A DNA stretch of 5,251 nucleotides, from positions 1 to 5,251 of the forward strand of contig JACRMZ010000059.1 of the NCBI GenBank assembly GCA_016219455.1, in the 5' to 3' direction. This document shows, piece after piece, positions 1 to 5,251 of the stretch. This stretch comes from Candidatus Aenigmatarchaeota archaeon (lineage in GTDB: Archaea > Aenigmatarchaeota > Aenigmatarchaeia > PWEA01 > JACRMZ01). Made by a program: the position numbers and the translations under genes. The notes beneath the pieces were generated by a model, which was given only the letters and a program-made list of their open reading frames with translations, did not search any database and was not told the origin of the DNA. Position 1 is the stretch's first letter. Every line of letters starts with the position of its first letter.

Positions 1-264
1 CTCCTCCGCATAACTGCAGCGGAATATACAAATGCAACTGAGACGCCGATGTCGTTCTATGATTTTGAGACAATTGAAGCCTATGTAGAAAACAGCAGCT
101 TTGACAGGAGGGATATATCAGCGGCGCAAAAGATTCTCATAGAGCGCGGGGAGAAGCTCGGCGCGGAGGTCATCGTCAACACTAACATAGATATAATGAC
201 GCCAACGGGGCACTTCGACTTTGTCTACGCAACCGGAACGGCCATGATAAAAAGGAAAAAATAA
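1..264 (+). CDS. Small uncharacterised protein, 3' part (paralog of the next gene)
   Basis: The function is not recognised. The frame is open from base 1 to the TAA at 262-264, giving 87 codons. The first ATG is at 49, but I do not think it is the true start. The 16 residues encoded before it align with the middle of the next gene's product: both have Leu-Leu, an Ala four residues on, and a Tyr three further. No SD precedes position 49. The gene therefore probably begins upstream of the window. The C-terminal part has AQK-x-L-x-ERG, then AEVI, then TGTA and a Lys/Arg-rich tail. A GA(E/D)-V-(I/V) strand followed by a G-T-A strand resembles the end of YbjQ/UPF0145-like domains; that is a pattern-level inference only. 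No signal peptide or membrane segment is visible in this part. It probably shares a transcript with the gene 13 bases downstream. Confidence 0.7.
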   Translation, partial: LLRITAAEYTNATETPMSFYDFETIEAYVENSSFDRRDISAAQKILIERGEKLGAEVIVNTNIDIMTPTGHFDFVYATGTAMIKRKK

Positions 265-269
265 GGGAG
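265..269 (+). promoter_or_regulatory. Ribosome binding site for the 278 gene
   Basis: GGGAG starts directly after the upstream stop codon and ends 8 bases before the ATG at 278. It fixes that start and suggests co-translation of the two small paralogs. Confidence 0.6.
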
Positions 270-277
270 CGATTCTG

Positions 278-664
278 ATGGGAATTTTCAAATCAAAAGA
301 GGGGAAAGAACGGGAAGAGACTCTTAGGCTTGAGAATGAAAAGCGGGAAAAGAACGAACGGAAAGAAATGGAAGGGCTGTTTGAGACGTACCTGCTTACA
401 TGCTCCGCTTTGGACTACTGTGCCAACAGGGGGCTTGACATAAAAGATTATGAAATGAAGAGATTGTCGTCATTACTTAGGTATGGTTATGATGTACCCG
501 ATGCTCTTTACAGAGCACAAAAATGTCTTGTTGAACGCGGGACGCAAGAAGACGCGGAAGTCATTATTGGTTTTATTTACGCATGCGCAGTGAACAATTA
601 TAACGAAGGGGTTCATTGCACAGGGACCGCCCTGATACCCAAAAGCAAGAAAAAGGCGTTCTGA
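278..664 (+). CDS. Uncharacterised 128-residue protein with charged N-terminus
   Basis: The function is not recognised. Residues 1-33 are almost entirely Lys, Glu, Arg and Asn and probably form a charged helix or short coiled coil. Residues 38-60 and 79-125 align with the product of the preceding gene: LL...A..Y, D-(F/Y)-E, AQK-x-L-x-ERG (80-88), AEVI (93-96) and TGTA (115-118). The tail is Lys-rich. The second half resembles YbjQ/UPF0145-like domains in outline, which is a weak inference. Five cysteines (42, 48, 83, 103, 114) are present; none is obviously paired in a CxxC motif, and none occurs in the visible part of the paralog. There is no signal peptide or transmembrane segment, so the protein is probably cytoplasmic. 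The start is supported by a GGGAG box 8 bases upstream. The gene lies 13 bases after its paralog, which points to tandem duplication. Confidence 0.75.
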   Translation: MGIFKSKEGKEREETLRLENEKREKNERKEMEGLFETYLLTCSALDYCANRGLDIKDYEMKRLSSLLRYGYDVPDALYRAQKCLVERGTQEDAEVIIGFIYACAVNNYNEGVHCTGTALIPKSKKKAF

Positions 665-670
665 GTTACC

Positions 671-680
671 TTTTTAAAAG
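671..680 (+). promoter_or_regulatory. Candidate TATA box in the gdhA leader
   Basis: TTTTTAAAAG lies just after the upstream gene ends and is the most TATA-like stretch in this gap. If it is used, transcription would start near 700-705 and leave a leader of about 125 bases before gdhA. A second, weaker A-rich box, CTTAAAAA at 753-760, would give a shorter leader. Neither is proven. Confidence 0.3.
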
Positions 681-709
681 ACCGGGATTATTCCTTATTG
701 CCCTCGGAA

Positions 710-728
710 GGCTTTCTGGAGGAAAGTT
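710..728 (+). other. Small hairpin in the gdhA leader
   Basis: AGCTTTC (710-716) can pair with GAAAGTT (722-728) around a TGGAG loop, giving seven base pairs including one G-U. It lies within the 665-829 leader, which otherwise holds the TATA-like box, an SD-like GGAGGAGAG at 743-751 that lacks a start codon at the right distance, and a possible 17-codon reading frame (772-825). Such a short stem may arise by chance. Confidence 0.2.
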
Positions 729-775
729 AACAAACGAAAAGCCGGAGGAGAGCTTAAAAACCTATCGAGCTATGA

Positions 776-2162
<1,387 letters not shown>

Positions 2163-2164
<2 letters not shown>

Positions 2165-2172
2165 AGCGCTTC
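2163..2172 (+). repeat. 10-bp palindrome across the gdhA stop
   Basis: GAAGCGCTTC is a perfect 10-bp palindrome that begins inside the gdhA TGA. It has no T-run after it, so it is not a convincing terminator. A palindrome this short may be chance; it is listed because the second dehydrogenase gene also ends in a (longer) palindrome. Confidence 0.2.
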
Positions 2173-2212
2173 GTGTGGCTTTCGCTGGATTTCGGAAAAC
2201 GGCGGTTTGCTT

Positions 2213-2653
2213 ATGCTTAACGTGGGGGACGGCGCTCCGGACGTCGAAATAGAAGACCATTTAGGCAAAAAAACGAAGATGTCAGATTTCCGCGGAAAAA
2301 CCGTTGTCCTGTATTTTTATCCACGGGACAACACGCCTGGATGCACAACTGAAGCCTGCAGCTTCCGTGACGAACTTGCCGGCATAAAAAAGCTCGGCGC
2401 AGAAATTGTTGGCGTAAGCACGGACTCCGCCCAAAGCCATCAGGGATTCATCAAAAAATACGGGCTGAACTTCACGCTTCTTGCCGATAAAAGCAGGGAA
2501 TTCTCAAAGGCATATGGGGTCCTGAAGTTCACAGGAACGGCCGCAAGGGCAACATACATCATAGGCAAGGACGGAAGAATAACCCATGTCTTCCCCAAAG
2601 TCAGCCCCTCCACCCACACTAAAGAAATAATAGCCGCCCTCAAAGAATATTAA
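2213..2653 (+). CDS. bcp: Peroxiredoxin, PrxQ/Bcp subfamily
   Basis: The 146-residue product is a thioredoxin-fold thiol peroxidase that reduces hydrogen peroxide and organic hydroperoxides in the cytoplasm, recycled by a thioredoxin-like donor. The active-site run P-x-x-x-T-x-x-C is present as Pro37, Thr41 and peroxidatic Cys44. Cys49 follows five residues later, the resolving-Cys spacing typical of PrxQ/Bcp (an atypical 2-Cys type). Arg112, just before the TYIIGKDG strand, fits the conserved active-site Arg. The length is normal for the family. ATG 2213 is preferred because bacterial and archaeal Bcp proteins usually begin M-L-x-V-G-D-x-A-P; a TTG at 2207 would add only two residues. The upstream GGCGG is a weak SD, so expression may depend on the gdhA transcript. 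The gene is in the same frame as gdhA, separated from it by the TGA and 16 further sense codons. Confidence 0.95.
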   Translation: MLNVGDGAPDVEIEDHLGKKTKMSDFRGKTVVLYFYPRDNTPGCTTEACSFRDELAGIKKLGAEIVGVSTDSAQSHQGFIKKYGLNFTLLADKSREFSKAYGVLKFTGTAARATYIIGKDGRITHVFPKVSPSTHTKEIIAALKEY

Positions 2654-2654
2654 G
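2647..2654 (+). promoter_or_regulatory. Candidate TATA box for the second dehydrogenase gene
   Basis: ATATTAAG overlaps the end of the peroxiredoxin gene, with its centre about 27 bases before the ATG at 2678. The 24-base gap has no SD (it is A/T-rich, with AAATAAAAT and TTATAAA). This spacing is what a leaderless archaeal transcript would show. TTATAAA at 2669-2675 is a better TATA by sequence, but it sits too close to the start to serve this gene. Confidence 0.35.
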
Positions 2655-2677
2655 CCAAATAAAATCAATTATAAACG

Positions 2678-3754
2678 ATGTTTGACGCGTTTGGGCCGGA
2701 AAAAATACTCCAGACCTACGAACCCAAATCAATGACAAGGGGGATTGTAGTCATAGACAACACGTCATTGGGCCCTGGAAAGGGTGGGATACGCATGACA
2801 CACTCTGCCACAATTGAAGAATGTTTCCGCCTGGCGCGCCTGATGACATGGAAAAACGCCTTGGCCGAACTTCCATTCGGGGGCGCCAAGGGATTCATTG
2901 TCTGCGACCCGAAAGCAATCAGCATGGAAAGGAAAAAAGAAGTTGTCCAACGGTTCTCATGTGACTTGAAGCCAATCTGCCCTTCACAATACATAGCTGG
3001 CCCAGACATGAACATGGGCGAGCAGGAAATGCGCTGGTTTGCAGATGCAAACGGCTCGCTGAAGTCATGCACAGGAAAACCGGTGGAAATGGGCGGGATA
3101 CCACACGAGCTTGGCTCAGCCGGATACGGAATTTTCCATGCGGCAGCGGTTGCATGCGAGCACAACGGCATGGATATCCAGGACTCCAAAATAGCAATAG
3201 AAGGATTTGGCAACGTCGGCTTTTTTTCGGCAAAATTCTTTTCTGAAAATGGAGCGACCATTGTTGCAATATCAGACTCTTCAGGCACTGTCTATGACAG
3301 TAAAGGGCTGGATTTCAAAACTCTTTCAGAGGCAAAGAAAATTGCAGGACATGTGGCAGGATTCGGCGGGAGGAAGATACTGTCTACAAGGGAGATACTC
3401 ACAGTCAATGCGGATATTCTAGTTACTGCAGCCATCCCCGGCCTCATATCAAAACACGATATCCCTAAAATGGCGTTCAAAATAGTGATAGAAGGGTCTA
3501 ACATCCCCGTTTCCAATGACGTTGAAAAGTCGCTGCATAAAAAAGGCGTTCTTGTCATCCCGGATTTTGTGGCAAACGCTGGCGGCGTCATTTCATCATA
3601 TGTTGAGCATATTGGTGGCACGCAAAGGGACATGTTCAAAGTCGTCGAAGACCGGATAAGGAAGAACACCAGCAAGGTTCTTGAAAGGACGACATTATCA
3701 ACAACACCGAGGGAAGCGGCTATGGGCATTGCGATGGAACGTGTTGTCGGATAA
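2678..3754 (+). CDS. Glu/Leu/Phe/Val-family dehydrogenase, probably glutamate-specific
   Basis: The 358-residue product is an NAD(P)-dependent amino-acid dehydrogenase that deaminates an L-amino acid to its 2-oxo acid. It is nearer in length to leucine dehydrogenase (about 365) than to archaeal glutamate dehydrogenase (about 420), because the N-terminal helical extension is missing. The N-terminal domain has LGPGKGG with Lys35, TWKNA with Lys59, LPFGGAKG with catalytic Lys71, and AGPDMN with Asp110. The Rossmann motif is GFGNVG (176-181), followed by SDSSG (199-203). ANAGGVISS ends in Ser307. Leucine dehydrogenase has Leu and Val where Lys35 and Ser307 fall; Lys and Ser are the glutamate-binding pair, so glutamate is the favoured substrate. 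That is inference from alignment by eye. The start has no SD but matches the expected FDxFGPEK opening. It could act alongside gdhA with opposite direction or different cofactor. Confidence 0.9.
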   Translation: MFDAFGPEKILQTYEPKSMTRGIVVIDNTSLGPGKGGIRMTHSATIEECFRLARLMTWKNALAELPFGGAKGFIVCDPKAISMERKKEVVQRFSCDLKPICPSQYIAGPDMNMGEQEMRWFADANGSLKSCTGKPVEMGGIPHELGSAGYGIFHAAAVACEHNGMDIQDSKIAIEGFGNVGFFSAKFFSENGATIVAISDSSGTVYDSKGLDFKTLSEAKKIAGHVAGFGGRKILSTREILTVNADILVTAAIPGLISKHDIPKMAFKIVIEGSNIPVSNDVEKSLHKKGVLVIPDFVANAGGVISSYVEHIGGTQRDMFKVVEDRIRKNTSKVLERTTLSTTPREAAMGIAMERVVG

Positions 3755-3767
3755 AAGTGCACTTTTA
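3752..3767 (+). repeat. 16-bp perfect palindrome at the end of the second dehydrogenase gene
   Basis: TAAAAGTGCACTTTTA is a perfect palindrome that starts with the TAA stop codon. It could be an operator for a dimeric regulator placed about 35 bases before the thiolase TATA-like box. As RNA it could form only a short stem, with the central bases unpaired, before the T-rich tract at 3801-3815. It is followed by AACGTTTAAAT, itself near-symmetric. The role is unproven. Confidence 0.5.
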
Positions 3768-3800
3768 ACGTTTAAATTACTTTGAAGTAGTCCTATATCG

Positions 3801-3815
3801 TTTTTAATATTTTTT
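3801..3815 (+). promoter_or_regulatory. Candidate TATA box and T-rich tract before the thiolase genes
   Basis: TTTTTAATAT (3801-3810) is centred about 25 bases before the ATG at 3831, where a leaderless archaeal TATA box would be. No SD precedes that ATG. TCCTATATC at 3791-3799 is an alternative that would give a short leader. The T-runs at 3801-3805 and 3810-3815 could also end transcription of the upstream gene, as archaeal terminators are T-rich. The two roles are not exclusive. Confidence 0.45.
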
Positions 3816-3830
3816 CAATAATGACAATGC

Positions 3831-4970
3831 ATGGTGGCCATAATAGGGGTGGGAATTGAAGGCTTCCGCCCTGCAATAAAAGAACTGTCATACAAAGAGC
3901 TCATGTTTGAAGCAGCTAGAAAAGCGTATGAAGACGCAAGCATAGACCCAAGGAAAGACGTCCAAAGTTTCATCGCATGCGGGGAAGATTTCTGGTGGGG
4001 AACTTCAATAACAGACGAATATGTCCCTGACCAAATCGGCGCGGCGCAAAAATCCGTCTGCACAATATCCGGAGACGGCATACACGGCCTCATAACAGCA
4101 TACATGCACATACAAAGCGGCATTGCCGATATCGCTGTTGTCGAAGCGCACTCAAAAGCTTCTGAAGTGATAAAAAAAGGCCAGGTGGAAATGCTAGGGC
4201 TTGATCCCATATACAATCGCCCCCTTAACGTCCATCCAAATATCATCGCCGGGCTGGAGGCGCAAAGGTTCCTTTCTGACAGCTCTCTGGAACGGCGTCA
4301 CCTTGCATCCATCGTCTCGAAGAACAAGAAGAACGCGCTTCTCAACGGGAGGGCAGCTTACGGCGAGCACGTAAGCAAAGAAAGGGTATTGAGCAGGAAC
4401 ATACGCTTCAGCCCCCTCACAGATTATGATATTTCTGAATTTTCCGATGGTTGTGTCATTCTTGTTGTCGCATCAGATGAAGCTGCGAAAAAAATCAAGC
4501 ACGCAGTCAGGATAACAGGCGTTGGATGGGCCACTCACACAAACTCTATTGAGAGCCGTGACTGGACACGTGCAGTTTACGCGGAGCTTTGCGCAAAGCA
4601 GGCTTACAAGATGGCCGGGATAAAGAACCCCTCCAAGGAACTTAACATGGCGGAAATAGATGACACGTTTTCTTACAAGGAACTCCAGCATTTGGCCTCA
4701 CTTGGCATCGTAAAGCAGAAAGACCTCAAGGATGGTATTGAATCAGGCCAGTTTGAAAGAAATGGCGCCTTCCCTGTAAACCCGTCAGGAGGGTGCATCG
4801 GCATGGGCAACGCACTGGATGCCAACGGGCTTCAGCGCGTTTCCGAGCTTGCCTTGCAGATAAGGGGCGAGGCCGGAGAGTGCCAGATAAAGGACGTCCG
4901 CAAAGGCCTTGCGTTTTCATGGAGAGGCGTTCCCACAACAACAGGCGCCGCGGTGGTGCTGGAGGGATGA
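3831..4970 (+). CDS. Thiolase-family protein, apparently lacking catalytic Cys and His
   Basis: The 379-residue product has the thiolase fold of the archaeal/SCP2-like branch: an opening VAIIGVG strand, ELMFEAARKAYEDA helix, SGIADIAVVEAHSKAS (96-111), and a C-terminal half with IDDTFSYKEL (276-285) and NPSGG (317-321). Ordinary thiolases have a nucleophilic Cys in a C-x-S-G context before the long helix; here the matching stretch reads TISGDGIHG (78-86), with no Cys in that place. Cys77 is near but one residue out of register. The usual G-H-P catalytic motif after NPSGG reads G-N-A (326-328). I infer a non-condensing partner or scaffold subunit for the next gene, perhaps in acetoacetyl-CoA or related acyl-CoA chemistry. 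I recall archaeal relatives with the same GDG motif, so this may be a family trait and not decay. The frame has a stop just upstream, so ATG 3831 is the only ATG start. Length is normal. Confidence 0.85.
   Translation: MVAIIGVGIEGFRPAIKELSYKELMFEAARKAYEDASIDPRKDVQSFIACGEDFWWGTSITDEYVPDQIGAAQKSVCTISGDGIHGLITAYMHIQSGIADIAVVEAHSKASEVIKKGQVEMLGLDPIYNRPLNVHPNIIAGLEAQRFLSDSSLERRHLASIVSKNKKNALLNGRAAYGEHVSKERVLSRNIRFSPLTDYDISEFSDGCVILVVASDEAAKKIKHAVRITGVGWATHTNSIESRDWTRAVYAELCAKQAYKMAGIKNPSKELNMAEIDDTFSYKELQHLASLGIVKQKDLKDGIESGQFERNGAFPVNPSGGCIGMGNALDANGLQRVSELALQIRGEAGECQIKDVRKGLAFSWRGVPTTTGAAVVLEG
4961..4966 (+). promoter_or_regulatory. Ribosome binding site of the second thiolase gene
   Basis: GGAGGG lies inside the last codons of the upstream gene and ends 5 bases before the ATG at 4972. 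It supports translational coupling of the pair. The ATG at 4967 opens only a five-codon frame and is not a start. Confidence 0.6.
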
Positions 4971-4971
4971 A

Positions 4972-5251
4972 ATGGCGCCAATAAAAAACATTGAAAGAAA
5001 GCTTCCTTTCAGGAGGAAGCGCGTTGCCGTTATAGGGGCAGGCCTGACGAAATTCATGTCGAGGGCAAAAGAGACTGGAAGGGAGCTTGCGTGGGAAGCC
5101 GCTAAAATGGCACTTGACTCGGCTGGGATGACGCTAAAGGATATCGAAACTTCAACAATGGGAACTGCTCCGGATGCGTTTGATGGCGTCCACATGAAAG
5201 GCGAATGGCTCGCAGACGGATGCGGGGCGTTCAACAAGCCTTATATGAGGA
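4972..5251 (+). CDS. Thiolase (acetyl-CoA acetyltransferase family), N-terminal part
   Basis: The frame is open from ATG 4972 to the window edge, 93 codons plus one base. After a basic 16-residue lead (KLPFRRKR) comes the typical thiolase opening, RVAVIGAGLTKF, then a helix GRELAWEAAKMALDSAG (37-53), and MGTAPDAFDGVHMKGE (63-78) with KPYMR at 89-93. This resembles archaeal acetyl-CoA acetyltransferase-type thiolases that condense two acetyl-CoA or act in acyl-CoA cleavage. The catalytic Cys and His lie beyond the window, so activity cannot be judged here. The gene starts one base after the stop of the preceding thiolase-family gene, so the two are almost certainly cotranscribed and may form one complex. 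In many archaea such thiolases sit with a DUF35 zinc-ribbon/OB protein; one could lie just downstream. The start is fixed by the SD; no other ATG lies near the conserved opening. Confidence 0.85.
   Translation, partial: MAPIKNIERKLPFRRKRVAVIGAGLTKFMSRAKETGRELAWEAAKMALDSAGMTLKDIETSTMGTAPDAFDGVHMKGEWLADGCGAFNKPYMR
5001..5020 (+). other. Hairpin in the early coding region of the second thiolase
   Basis: GCTTCCT (5001-5007) and AGGAAGC (5014-5020) are perfect inverted repeats around a six-base loop. The loop and second arm contain AGGAGG (5011-5016), an SD-like sequence with no start codon at a useful distance. It could slow or tune translation, or be chance in a codon-biased Arg/Lys stretch. 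Confidence 0.3.

Noticed and set aside
2716..3288. 190-codon minus-strand frame opposite the second dehydrogenase
   Set aside because: The plus-strand product has intact catalytic motifs throughout this stretch; the antisense frame is Pro/Ser-rich without recognisable domains.
4059..4064. Cys77 of the first thiolase-family protein as an ordinary nucleophile
   Set aside because: It sits one residue out of register with C-x-S-G and further from the following helix than in normal thiolases; not fully excluded without a structural alignment.
3292..4246. Minus-strand frames opposite the second dehydrogenase end (3292-3762) and the thiolase start (3815-4246)
   Set aside because: Both lie opposite well-supported coding sequence and have no motif, conserved length or upstream signal of their own.
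4917..5237. 106-codon minus-strand frame opposite the thiolase junction
   Set aside because: The plus strand encodes two conserved thiolase segments across this stretch, so it is a shadow.

Overview
The window reads as a gene-dense piece of an archaeal genome, with every credible gene on the + strand. The archaeal assignment is an inference. It rests on a tandem pair of archaeal-type thiolase-family genes, a short Glu/Leu/Phe/Val-type dehydrogenase, frequent ATA and AGG/AGA codons, and AT-rich TATA-like boxes about 25-27 bases before start codons that lack a Shine-Dalgarno (SD) sequence, as in leaderless archaeal transcripts. I cannot name the lineage. A DPANN group or another uncultivated archaeon would fit, but nothing here settles it.

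Layout. Positions 1-664 hold two small genes in tandem; the first is cut by the window edge. They are paralogs of each other and carry a C-terminal pattern (A-E-V-I ... T-G-T-A) that recalls YbjQ/UPF0145-like domains; their function is unknown. A 165-base leader (665-829) with a TATA-like box, a small hairpin and a strong SD precedes gdhA (830-2164), an E. coli-type glutamate dehydrogenase. A PrxQ/Bcp peroxiredoxin follows at 2213-2653. Next is a second, shorter dehydrogenase of the Glu/Leu/Phe/Val superfamily (2678-3754), which keeps both residues expected to bind the glutamate side chain. A 16-bp perfect palindrome lies on its stop codon. After a 76-base AT-rich gap come two tightly coupled thiolase-family genes. 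The first (3831-4970) seems to lack the usual thiolase catalytic Cys and His. The second (4972 to the window end) is truncated.

Function as a set. Two glutamate dehydrogenases of different subfamilies, with a thiol peroxidase between them, make a nitrogen-assimilation and redox neighbourhood. The thiolase pair looks like a separate transcription unit for acetoacetyl-CoA or related acyl-CoA chemistry, possibly feeding isoprenoid lipid synthesis. The most interesting points are the apparent pseudo-thiolase paired with a second thiolase, the duplicated unknown small genes, the paired dehydrogenases, and the palindrome between the two halves. I saw no tRNA, rRNA, CRISPR array, insertion sequence or long repeat.
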